From Spirosoma oryzae (GTDB lineage: Bacteria > Bacteroidota > Bacteroidia > Cytophagales > Spirosomataceae), in the NCBI RefSeq assembly GCF_003002825.1, contig NZ_PVTE01000026.1, forward strand, positions 20,526-84,525: 64,000 bases of DNA, given 5' to 3'. The number at the start of each line of letters is the position of its first letter. Position 1 is the stretch's first letter. The notes beneath the pieces were generated by a model. That model ran no database searches. It saw only the letters and a program-made list of their open reading frames with translations, and was not told the DNA's origin. Made by a program: the position numbers and the translations under genes. Shown here piece by piece: positions 7,377 to 15,088 of the stretch.

Positions 7377-8489
7377 ATGGCAGCTGCTCTGACGCTATAT
7401 AAGGAAGAACTTGCTCGGTGCAAAGCGCATTTCGACCAGATCGACTTGCGTCAGGAGCGAGGGTACCTGATGAAGTTCACCACCTTTTCGGCCAACGTGG
7501 AAAATATAATGCCGTTTATCCCACGTAGCGAGCACGAAGGGCTGTTTCGGCAGATTCTGCTGCAACAACTGTTTACCACCTTCGATCTGACTTGCCTGTC
7601 GGCGGGTGATCTAGTAGATAGAAAAGGGGACGAACTGACATCGATCGGAGCAGGGCCACGCATTTATTGTACGTATCACCTCGGCTCCTACCGGCTACTG
7701 ACCAGCGTGCTGCTGCGGCACGGTGTAGACTGTGTCGTGCTGATGGGGAATAACGCAAACCGGTCGCAGGGCGATGGTATCTGTGACCACGTAGAGTCGT
7801 TGCGCAAAGAGAGAGGTATGGCCAGCGGTTTCCGAATCGTAGAAACGGGTCACCCTTCAGCAGCACTTACCGTATTGCGCGAGTTGAAAGCTGGTAAGTC
7901 GATTATCGTGTATGTCGACGGAAGCCCGGAAACGGCACCGGAACCGGGCGACGAAAGCCAGTTTCTGACCGTCAATATGGGCGAGCGTCAGGTAATGACC
8001 CGGAAAGGCGTCGCTTACCTGTCACACGCATCAGGTGTACCGATCATACCTGTAGTTAGTTACCGGGATGAGAACATGACGAATGTTCTACAAAGTCTGG
8101 ACCCAATCTATCCTGTGAAGCATAGCGACCGCGAGCAGTACTGCCAGACAGCTATGCAGCAACTCTACGACGCTTTCTGGCTGTATTTGAGTCGTTATCC
8201 GGGACAATGGGAGGGCTGGAACTATATTCATTCGTTCCTGAAACCGATCAATGCCGCTAATCGCACGGCGAGACCGGTCATTATGCACCCCGTATTCAAC
8301 GCTGAGCGTTACTCGCTTTGCGAGCTTGAGCAAGCGCCGATCCTGTTTGATCGTCGTTCGTATCAGACATACGAGATTACGGATGATCTGCGAGATTTGT
8401 TACTCAATATCGACACCGTGGAATCGGTAAAGGGACTTATCGGCGACGAGATGTACGATGAGCTGGTCGATATGGAGATTTTGTGTTAA
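7377..8489 (+). CDS. LpxL/HtrB-like acyltransferase with a C-terminal RRE-like tail, peptide-cassette enzyme
   Basis: A 370-residue protein without membrane segments. Residues about 90-290 resemble the LpxL/HtrB branch of the LPLAT acyltransferases. H101 lies in TYHLGSYR, a Gly/Asp turn is at IIVYVDG (176-182), and ARKGVA-like and VPIIPVV stretches are at 208-227. The usual H-x4-D/E is H-x4-R (R106), so the catalytic acid is displaced or lost. Residues about 318-370 (ILFDRRSYQTYEIT through ELVDMEIL) have the strand-helix rhythm of PqqD-like RiPP recognition domains; this is my inference from pattern only. Its place after three conserved peptides suggests it acylates or otherwise modifies them, rather than lipid A. 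A simple lipid acyltransferase is the alternative. Confidence 0.75.
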   Translation: MAAALTLYKEELARCKAHFDQIDLRQERGYLMKFTTFSANVENIMPFIPRSEHEGLFRQILLQQLFTTFDLTCLSAGDLVDRKGDELTSIGAGPRIYCTYHLGSYRLLTSVLLRHGVDCVVLMGNNANRSQGDGICDHVESLRKERGMASGFRIVETGHPSAALTVLRELKAGKSIIVYVDGSPETAPEPGDESQFLTVNMGERQVMTRKGVAYLSHASGVPIIPVVSYRDENMTNVLQSLDPIYPVKHSDREQYCQTAMQQLYDAFWLYLSRYPGQWEGWNYIHSFLKPINAANRTARPVIMHPVFNAERYSLCELEQAPILFDRRSYQTYEITDDLRDLLLNIDTVESVKGLIGDEMYDELVDMEILC

Positions 8490-8516
8490 TTTTTTTTCCG
8501 TCTATATACAACAACT

Positions 8517-8550
8517 AAAAAAGGGACCTTCAGTTGAGGGTCCCTTTTTT
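8517..8550. terminator. Bidirectional terminator between the acyltransferase gene and RNase G gene
   Basis: AAAAAAGGGACC pairs with GGTCCCTTTTTT over a 10-base loop. The A- and T-runs make it work in both directions, closing the peptide cassette (+) and the RNase G gene (-). Confidence 0.9.
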
Positions 8551-8581
8551 CTATGGGTAAAAAATGCTTGGCTGTGGCAGG

Positions 8582-10144
8582 TTAAGAACCGCTGCCCGTC
8601 TCGATCACTTCACCCGCTTTGTTGAAGAACTTGAAATTGACGATGCCCAGCGAACTGTCTTTAATAAGCTTCACTCGGGTCTTGTACTTTACGTACCACT
8701 GCCATTGCTTCGAGTAGAGGCCCTTCGTGTAGTAGGCATACAGGAAAGGGTGCATGGCAATAGATACACCTCGCTCGTTCTGCTTCGTCAGAATGTAATC
8801 GAGATTGCTCTCAATCACGTCAGTAACCAGTACGCTGGCCTGAATCGTACCACTACCACCGCAGGTCGGACAAACTTCCCGCGTGACAATGTTCATTTCT
8901 GGACGAACACGCTGCCGGGTGATTTGCATCAGCCCGAATTTGGTCAGCGGTAGGATGGTGAATTTCGAGCGATCTGGCTTCATCTCATCGCGCATGATAT
9001 CCTGCAGGAGCTTTTTATTCTCCGGCTTCTTCATGTCGATGAAGTCGACGACGATAATACCACCCATATCGCGTAACCGAAGCTGACGCGCAATCTCTTT
9101 GGCCGCTTCCTGATTGACGCTGATGGCTGTCGCTTCCTGGTCTTCTTCGGAATTCGACTTATTGCCACTGTTGACGTCGATGACGTGCAGCGCTTCGGTA
9201 TGCTCGATAATCAGGTAACCACCACCGGGCAAACTCACCGAGCGACCAAACAGGGACTTCAGCTGTTTCTCCAGACCCAGCGCTTCAAATATTTTGGTCT
9301 TGCCGTTGTGAAGCTTGACAATCTTCTCTTTCTCAGGGGCGATCGTATGGATGAACTGCCGAATCTCTTCGTACGACTCCCGTGTGTCGACCGTAATACT
9401 TTCGAACGACTCGTTGAGCATGTCGCGAAGAATCGACGACGCCCGGTTCATTTCACCCAGTATCCGATCTCTTGGACGGGCTTCTGATAAGCTTTTAATG
9501 GCCATGTCCCACTTGGCCAGCGAATTTTGCAAGTCGCGGTCGAGCTCTTCGACATCCTTGTCCTGTGCAACGGTGCGGACAATGATACCGAAGTGTTTAG
9601 GCTTGAGCGATAGCATCAGCTTTTGCAGACGGCTACGCTCGGCTCGGTCGGTAATCTTCTTGGATAAATTGACGCCGTCGGCAAATGGTACCAGGACCAG
9701 ATAACGACCAGCAATGGAAATGTCGCAGGATAGGCGTGGACCCTTGGTCGAGATGGGTTCTTTAACCACCTGTACCAGAATCGGGGTGTTTTTGGTCAGT
9801 ACCTTATCGATCTTCCCGATTTTATCGATAGCCGGCTCAAGGGTAACGTTGTCGAGCCGACCCGTGGTGACGCGTTTTGCAATAACGTCTTTGACAAACT
9901 TGTTGAGCGAACTGATATTCGGACCCAGGTCCTGATAGTGCAGGAACCCGTCTTTCTCGTGCCCTACGTCGACAAAAGCCGCGTTGAGGCCCGACGACAG
10001 TTTTTTGACGGTTCCCAGGTATAAGTCGCCAACAGTAAAGCTGCTGTCTAACTCTTCTTCGTGATACTCCAGCAGTCTCTTGTTTTGCAAGAGTGCAATC
10101 CGATCACCTTTTTGAGTCGAACTGATAACTAATTCATTACTCAC
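8582..10144 (-). CDS. rng: Ribonuclease E/G family endoribonuclease
   Basis: Endoribonuclease for rRNA maturation and mRNA decay. The 520-residue protein has the RNase G layout. There is an S1-like RNA-binding region (about 35-120, with VGDLYLGTVKKLSSGLNAAFVDVG), an RNase H-like core with the metal-binding DVNSGN and DFIDM motifs, and the zinc-link CPTCGGSG. It lacks the long scaffold tail of RNase E. It reads leftwards and ends at the shared terminator at 8517-8550. The preceding COX24-type gene has its own terminator, so rng probably has a separate promoter, which I could not identify. Confidence 0.95.
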   Translation of the reverse strand: MSNELVISSTQKGDRIALLQNKRLLEYHEEELDSSFTVGDLYLGTVKKLSSGLNAAFVDVGHEKDGFLHYQDLGPNISSLNKFVKDVIAKRVTTGRLDNVTLEPAIDKIGKIDKVLTKNTPILVQVVKEPISTKGPRLSCDISIAGRYLVLVPFADGVNLSKKITDRAERSRLQKLMLSLKPKHFGIIVRTVAQDKDVEELDRDLQNSLAKWDMAIKSLSEARPRDRILGEMNRASSILRDMLNESFESITVDTRESYEEIRQFIHTIAPEKEKIVKLHNGKTKIFEALGLEKQLKSLFGRSVSLPGGGYLIIEHTEALHVIDVNSGNKSNSEEDQEATAISVNQEAAKEIARQLRLRDMGGIIVVDFIDMKKPENKKLLQDIMRDEMKPDRSKFTILPLTKFGLMQITRQRVRPEMNIVTREVCPTCGGSGTIQASVLVTDVIESNLDYILTKQNERGVSIAMHPFLYAYYTKGLYSKQWQWYVKYKTRVKLIKDSSLGIVNFKFFNKAGEVIETGSGS

Positions 10145-10176
10145 AAGATGAATGAACGGTTAGGATGGCTATATAT

Positions 10177-10222
10177 AAAAAAAGAAGCCACGTTCGGGCT
10201 TTGCAGACCGGCCGAGGCTTCT
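10177..10222 (-). terminator. Terminator after the COX24-type peptide gene
   Basis: AGAAGCC (10183-10189) pairs with GGCTTCT (10216-10222). On the minus strand the stem is followed by a run of seven T. The loop is long and itself partly self-complementary. Confidence 0.65.
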
Positions 10223-10304
10223 CCAAATAAGTGCTCCGTATACGGTGTCGTGAGCCTTCGGTTAACTGAAATCAGCCGAACACGGACTGACCGTATACCG
10301 TAGA

Positions 10305-10394
10305 CTACTTTTTCTTGTGCCGGTTTTTTCTGAGCCGTTTCTTCCGCTTGTGAGTGGCAATCTTGTGCCGCTTCCGTTTTTTACCGCAAGGCAT
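10305..10394 (-). CDS. AURKAIP1/COX24-domain mini-protein (29 aa), putative ribosomal protein
   Basis: A 29-residue, extremely basic peptide beginning MPCGKKRKRHKIATHKRKK and ending in RKNRHKKK. It matches the tiny AURKAIP1/COX24 proteins annotated across Bacteroidota. Their mitochondrial relative COX24/mS38 is a small-subunit ribosomal protein, so a role bound to the small subunit or its rRNA is likely. Nearly every second residue is Lys, Arg or His. It is flanked downstream by a hairpin with a T-run and has no partner gene. Identification rests on my recognition of the conserved sequence; the ribosomal role is by family. Confidence 0.85.
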   Translation of the reverse strand: MPCGKKRKRHKIATHKRKKRLRKNRHKKK

Positions 10395-10489
10395 AATGCA
10401 AACAGTGTTTAATGGTTATATGTAAGTCGGTCGGCCACCCGGCCAACCCCGAATTCAATGCATGTGCTAACTACCACGCTGCATTCGTT

Positions 10490-11341
10490 TTATTTCAGCC
10501 GATCTTCGTACTCGTGAATCGCGGCTAAAATCTGCGGATCTTTCTCCTGGGTTTTCACCTCGGCAAGGACCTGCTTTGCTTCTGATTTCTGACCTGACTC
10601 GGCCAGGCTGACACCTAAATAAAACTTGGCCTTTCGGCTAGCTGGATTGTTGACCAGAATCTGACGGAATCGCTCCACCGCCCGGCCGTACTGCCCTGAC
10701 CGCATCGACAGCATCCCCAGATTAAACAACGCGAGTTCGTTGTTCGGGTCCTGCTGTAACACCGACCGCAGCAAGGCGATACCCTGCATTGGATTGTCGG
10801 TATTGACGTAGGTCATGGCCATATTGGCTTTTGCTGCCAGCAGATTCGGATTTTTGTCCAGCAACTGCTGGTAAAACATCCGGGTCTGTTGACCCAAGGC
10901 CGCCGTTTTGGCTTCATCGACGGCAAAGGTATAGGCTTCAAAATACTGGTCACCCGCCCGAAGCAGATTTTGCTCTGTCGGCTGGGCTTTCGCTACCAAA
11001 CCGGCGTAGTGAGCCGCACTGTCGTAACGACTCGCTTTCCGGAATGTGTCAATAAGTTGATCTGCGGCTTTAGCCTGTTGGGCCGGAGCCGCCGTCAGAT
11101 ACGCCGTCCGCAGGCTGTTAAGGCGCTGCTGTTGTTCGGGCGTCATCGGCGCTTCATGAATTTCAGACCGGTCGACTGTGGCACCGGATGTCGTAGGCTG
11201 CGCGCCTGCTGACGTACGTTCGCCCATGCTGGCCGATCCAAGCTGCTTGCTTTCGTTGCGTACAACTACCTTCGGCCGGGTATACAACCCCACCGTCAGC
11301 AACGACGCCAGCACGACCACTAACAGCACGTATTTATTCAT
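10490..11341 (-). CDS. TPR-repeat protein with N-terminal membrane anchor
   Basis: A 283-residue protein with one N-terminal hydrophobic segment (about 3-20) that acts as anchor or signal. A low-complexity Ser/Thr/Ala/Gly region (about 30-60) follows, and then tetratricopeptide repeats to the C-terminus (for example NNELALFNLGMLSMRSGQYG and the following repeat). TPR domains mediate protein-protein contacts, so this is probably a periplasm-facing assembly or scaffolding protein. It starts 32 bases after the HU gene on the same strand and may be cotranscribed with it. The specific partner is unknown. Confidence 0.85.
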   Translation of the reverse strand: MNKYVLLVVVLASLLTVGLYTRPKVVVRNESKQLGSASMGERTSAGAQPTTSGATVDRSEIHEAPMTPEQQQRLNSLRTAYLTAAPAQQAKAADQLIDTFRKASRYDSAAHYAGLVAKAQPTEQNLLRAGDQYFEAYTFAVDEAKTAALGQQTRMFYQQLLDKNPNLLAAKANMAMTYVNTDNPMQGIALLRSVLQQDPNNELALFNLGMLSMRSGQYGRAVERFRQILVNNPASRKAKFYLGVSLAESGQKSEAKQVLAEVKTQEKDPQILAAIHEYEDRLK

Positions 11342-11373
11342 AAAGCTTTGGGGAAACAGGGTGTACTTGCTGA

Positions 11374-11676
11374 TTACTCAGCGGCAACTTTGGTTTTTTC
11401 GCTGGTTTTAACCTGCTCAACAAACACCTTAGCCGGCTTGAAGCTGGGGATAAAATGTTCATCGATCACCATGGCGGTGTTTTGCGAAATGTTACGGGCT
11501 ACTTTCTTAGCTCTTTTTTTGTTGATGAAACTGCCGAACCCTCTCACATAAATGTTCTCTCCCTCGGCCAGCGAGTCTTTCACCACCGTAAAGAAGGTTT
11601 CGAGTGTGTTTGTCACTTCAACCTTATCAATTCCGGTCTTATCGGCGATCTCTGCAATTACGTCTGCTTTCGTCAC
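11374..11676 (-). CDS. HU/IHF-family DNA-binding protein
   Basis: A 100-residue histone-like protein. It has the helical dimer part (MTKADVIAEIADKTGIDKVEV), the GFGSF motif (IYVRGFGSFINKKRAKK) and the beta-arm region (ARNISQNTAMVIDEHFIPSFKP), with a short charged C-terminal extension. It bends and compacts DNA. A full -7 box lies upstream at 11739-11746. It is divergent from mutY. Whether it is closer to HU or to IHF cannot be told by eye. Confidence 0.95.
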   Translation of the reverse strand: MTKADVIAEIADKTGIDKVEVTNTLETFFTVVKDSLAEGENIYVRGFGSFINKKRAKKVARNISQNTAMVIDEHFIPSFKPAKVFVEQVKTSEKTKVAAE

Positions 11677-11738
11677 GACTTCTTAAACTTTAACGTTTAC
11701 TGTGTTGTTGAAAAATTCAGGTGTCAAAAATGAGACCG

Positions 11739-11746
11739 CAAATGTA
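11739..11746 (-). promoter_or_regulatory. Promoter -7 box of the HU gene
   Basis: The minus strand reads TACATTTG, a full TAnnTTTG match, with TTTT about 19 bases upstream as -33 candidate. It lies 63 bases before the start codon. Confidence 0.6.
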
Positions 11747-11818
11747 GGCCTTTCCGGTTTATTTAAAAAGTAACGACCGGTCGTTTTTACTCCCAGGACC
11801 GCATTTTTCCATTTTATT

Positions 11819-12907
11819 TTGGATTGGCAATCAGACGCTAACGCCGTGAAAGCGGCATTTGCTCCTACTCTCGAAGGGTGGTACGAGCGGCACCGACGCG
11901 ACCTGCCATGGCGCCACACACGTGACCCCTACAGGATCTGGCTTTCGGAGGTAATTCTGCAACAAACCCGGGTGGCGCAGGGTAGACCTTACTATGAGCG
12001 GTTCGTGGAAGCGTACCCAACCGTCACCGATCTGGCGCTGGCCGATGAGCGCGAATTACTGCGACTTTGGCAGGGCCTGGGCTACTACTCGCGTGCCCGG
12101 AATCTGCACCAGACTGCCCGCTACATAACCGAGCAACTGAATGCAGAGTTTCCGGCGACGTTCGATGGTTTGCTATCGCTCAAAGGAATTGGCGTGTATA
12201 CCGCAGCTGCGGTGGCCTCCTTCGCGTTTGGCGAGCGGGTACCCGTAGTCGACGGCAATGTGTATCGGGTACTGGCCCGCGTGTTCGGCATCACGGAGGA
12301 CATAACAACGACGGGGGCGAAGAAAACCTTTGCTAAACTGGCCAGCGAGTTGATTCAACCGGCCAGTGATCCGGCAACGTACAATCAGGCGATTATGGAA
12401 TTTGGCGCTATTCAATGTACGCCCGTTTCGCCCGATTGTCTGTTATGTCCGCTTCAGCAGTCGTGTAATGCGTACCAGACGGGCCGACAGCAGCGATTAC
12501 CCGTGAAGGCAAAGAAAGAACCCGTCCGGAATCGGTATTTCAATTACCTGGTGTTGCGGCAGAACGGTAAGCTGGTGATGCGCGAGCGAACGGCGCGTGA
12601 TATTTGGCAAAATCTGTACGATTTCTGGCTGGTGGAAACCGACGAACCCATTACGGCGTTGACTGACCTGAATCTGCCCGATGAGTTGGCTAAACTGGTG
12701 CAGCAGGGGAGGCTAACGGGTAATCCAGTGCCGCTTACGCAGTTACTCTCGCACCAGCGAATTCGGGGCCAGTTCTTCCTGGTCGATCTGCCCGACACGG
12801 TATCTATGCCATTGCCGACGGGGTTTGGACAGTATTCTATGGATGAAATAAACCAGTTGCCGAAGCCGGTTCTGGTTACGACGTATTTGAACGAATGGCT
12901 TGGATAA
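11819..12907 (+). CDS. mutY: A/G-specific adenine DNA glycosylase MutY
   Basis: Removes adenine mispaired with 8-oxoguanine. The HhH-GPD fold carries the catalytic Glu in LSEVILQQTRV and the catalytic Asp in VPVVDGNVYRVL. The Fe-S cluster loop is C-x6-C-x2-C-x5-C (CTPVSPDCLLCPLQQSC). A NUDIX-like 8-oxoG-reading domain forms the C-terminal third. Full length for the family. The start is uncertain: a TTG at 11819 and a GTG at 11846 are both in frame, and family comparison (WYERHRRDLPWR close to the N-terminus) allows either. It is followed by ssb and gldE, an order often seen in Bacteroidota. Confidence 0.96.
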   Translation: MDWQSDANAVKAAFAPTLEGWYERHRRDLPWRHTRDPYRIWLSEVILQQTRVAQGRPYYERFVEAYPTVTDLALADERELLRLWQGLGYYSRARNLHQTARYITEQLNAEFPATFDGLLSLKGIGVYTAAAVASFAFGERVPVVDGNVYRVLARVFGITEDITTTGAKKTFAKLASELIQPASDPATYNQAIMEFGAIQCTPVSPDCLLCPLQQSCNAYQTGRQQRLPVKAKKEPVRNRYFNYLVLRQNGKLVMRERTARDIWQNLYDFWLVETDEPITALTDLNLPDELAKLVQQGRLTGNPVPLTQLLSHQRIRGQFFLVDLPDTVSMPLPTGFGQYSMDEINQLPKPVLVTTYLNEWLG

Positions 12908-12930
12908 ATAGGTAAGATTCAGTATCTTTA
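12899..12930 (+). promoter_or_regulatory. Promoter of ssb overlapping the end of mutY
   Basis: CTTG at 12899-12902, a 20-base spacer, and TATCTTTA at 12923-12930 (one mismatch to TAnnTTTG). The -33 box lies in the last codons of mutY. Confidence 0.55.
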
Positions 12931-12979
12931 TCTGTTCTAATCCACCTTATTTTTACAACACAACAAGCGAAAACAGCAT

Positions 12980-13516
12980 ATGGCAAGCTTGAATAAAATG
13001 ACCATTATCGGCAACCTGGGGGCCGATCCTGAAGTACGTTATCTCGACGGTGGAGCCGTGGTTGCCACGTTCAACGTCGCTACAACGGAAAAATATACTA
13101 ACCGCAACGGCGAAAAGGTCGAACAGACCGAATGGTTCCGCGTTGAACTCTGGAACGAACAGGCCAAGGTTGCCGAGAAGTACTTGAAGAAAGGTAATTC
13201 CGTCTACGTGGAAGGCCGCCTGCGGACGGAACTTTGGACCGATAAAGAAGGTAAAGAACGGACTTCGCTGCGCGTACGGGCTAACACCATGCAACTGCTG
13301 GGTAGCCCCAACAGCGATGGTGGTGCCGATAATCAGTACGAAGCGTCCCGGCAACAGGCCGCTTCGGCACCGCAGCAAGCAGCACCCCGTCAGCAGGCGG
13401 CACCGGCCCCCCAGCAGTCGGCTCCGCGTCCGCAGGCACCCGTGCAGCAAACGCGTCCGCAGCGGCAGCCTGAACCCGCGCCCTTCGACGGTGGCGATGA
13501 CGACTTACCGTTCTAA
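12980..13516 (+). CDS. ssb: Single-stranded DNA-binding protein
   Basis: A 178-residue SSB. The OB-fold occupies about 1-110 (MTIIGNLGADPEVRY, EWFRVELWNEQAKVAEKYL, VYVEGRLRTELW). A Gln/Pro/Ala-rich flexible linker built of imperfect QQAAPAPQQ-like repeats spans about 120-165, and the acidic tip DDDLPF docks replication and repair partners. It binds single-stranded DNA at forks and repair sites. The linker repeats make the gene prone to length changes but the frame is intact. It precedes gldE by 31 bases and probably shares its transcript. Confidence 0.97.
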   Translation: MASLNKMTIIGNLGADPEVRYLDGGAVVATFNVATTEKYTNRNGEKVEQTEWFRVELWNEQAKVAEKYLKKGNSVYVEGRLRTELWTDKEGKERTSLRVRANTMQLLGSPNSDGGADNQYEASRQQAASAPQQAAPRQQAAPAPQQSAPRPQAPVQQTRPQRQPEPAPFDGGDDDLPF

Positions 13517-13547
13517 GCCCCGCATTGCTTACTAAGATTCACAATAC

Positions 13548-14885
13548 ATGGACCCTGGTGATCCGCTTTCTCGACAGGTGCTCTCAGCCGATTTAGGCTG
13601 GGGCACCTATCTTACGTTATTTGGCCCGTATCTGGCGCTTGTTCTGCTGCTGATTACGCTGGCTGGTCTGGTTTCCGCTTCTGAAGCCGCCTTTTTCTCG
13701 CTTTCACCCGACGACCGGAGTCGCTGCCGGCAAAGCGGTGAGCCGGGCTACCAGCAAATTGCCACCTTGTTGGAGCGGCCGAAACGGCTGCTGGCATCGC
13801 TGGTTATCTTCAATAACATCGTCAACTTCGCCATTGTCGTTATCATCAGTTTCCTGACCTGGGAATACATGCACGACACGAATCAGTCGAACTGGTTGCT
13901 GGTTGGCGTAACCACACTGACGACATTGGCTATCGTGCTTTTCGGCGAGATCGTTCCGAAAGTGTATGCCAGCCAGAACAACCTGCGGGTTGCCCGCCGG
14001 ACGGCTACACTAGCCTCAATCGGGTTAACCATTTTCCGGCCCTTGGCGGTATTACTGGTGAATCTGAGTAATCAGGTTGACAAGCGTATCGAACGACGGG
14101 GGTACAAACTATCGGTGGAGGAGTTAAGTCAGGCCGTAGAGCTGACTGGGTCCGAAGCGACCACCGAAGAAAAAGAGATTCTGAAAGGGATCGTCAATTT
14201 TAGCAACCTGACTGCCCGGCAGGTGATGCGCTCCCGGCTCGATATTTCCGCTGTCTGCGATGATCTTACATTTTCGGAACTGATCGAGCAGATCAATGCA
14301 TCGGGCTATTCACGGGTGCCGGTATATGGCGAGTCGCTCGATACGGTCGAAGGTATCGTCTACATAAAAGACTTGCTGCCGCACATTCACGCCGATGACT
14401 CATTCAACTGGCAGTCGCTGATGCGGCCGGTATTCTTTATTCCTGAAAACAAGAAGGTCGACGATCTACTACAGGACTTTCAGAAGAAGCGGGTACACAT
14501 GGCCATCGTCGTTGACGAATACGGCGGTACGCGCGGGCTGGTGACGCTCGAAGACATTATCGAAGAAATCTTTGGGGATATCAACGACGAATTCGACGAT
14601 GAAACGCCGGAAGGCTATCAGCGTGAGGACGAGCGGACGGTAGTATTCGAAGGAAAGACTCCGCTCACGGACGTGTGCCGGGTGTTGAATGTCGACGCGA
14701 CTACCTTTGAAACGATTCAGGGCGACAGCGAGTCGCTGGGTGGTTTGCTGCTCGAACTGTTTGGGCGACTACCCACTACGGGTGATGAATCAGAATACGC
14801 CGGGTTTAATTTTACCGTAACAGACGCGGATGATAAGCGAATCAACGCGGTTCGGGTCACGAAGCTGGACAAATCTCCGGCTTAA
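13548..14885 (+). CDS. gldE: Gliding-motility-associated protein GldE (CNNM/CorC-type membrane protein)
   Basis: A 445-residue inner-membrane protein. It has the DUF21/CNNM transmembrane domain (about 20-200; SASEAAFFSLSPDDR), two CBS domains (about 215-340; SGYSRVPVYGESLDTVEG and MAIVVDEYGGTRGLVTLED), and the CorC/HlyC C-terminal domain. The position directly after ssb is characteristic of gldE in Bacteroidota. There GldE supports the gliding and type IX secretion apparatus, although the fold is that of magnesium/cobalt transporters. gldD, often next, is absent here. Gliding in this organism is not shown by this gene alone. Confidence 0.88.
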   Translation: MDPGDPLSRQVLSADLGWGTYLTLFGPYLALVLLLITLAGLVSASEAAFFSLSPDDRSRCRQSGEPGYQQIATLLERPKRLLASLVIFNNIVNFAIVVIISFLTWEYMHDTNQSNWLLVGVTTLTTLAIVLFGEIVPKVYASQNNLRVARRTATLASIGLTIFRPLAVLLVNLSNQVDKRIERRGYKLSVEELSQAVELTGSEATTEEKEILKGIVNFSNLTARQVMRSRLDISAVCDDLTFSELIEQINASGYSRVPVYGESLDTVEGIVYIKDLLPHIHADDSFNWQSLMRPVFFIPENKKVDDLLQDFQKKRVHMAIVVDEYGGTRGLVTLEDIIEEIFGDINDEFDDETPEGYQREDERTVVFEGKTPLTDVCRVLNVDATTFETIQGDSESLGGLLLELFGRLPTTGDESEYAGFNFTVTDADDKRINAVRVTKLDKSPA

Positions 14886-14971
14886 TTTCGTCGCTGCGGT
14901 GTCAATTCTAGAAGCCTGAACGGTTCTGCTCTGTATAGACAAGTTCAGAGTCAAAACATTGACTGTCAAAG

Positions 14972-15016
14972 AAAGGGAGGTGAAATGATGCGACAAGCTG
15001 ACTTTTACCTCCTTTT
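14972..15016 (+). terminator. Probable terminator after gldE
   Basis: GGAGGTGAAA pairs imperfectly with TTTTACCTCC over a 17-base loop and is followed by TTTTCTTG. It is about 90 bases past the stop codon. Confidence 0.5.
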
Positions 15017-15088
15017 CTTGTTTGTCTTCATTAGTCTGCGTCTTCGCAGGTTCAGCCATCTTTCTTCTTTGTCTAATTTCCTTCTTCG

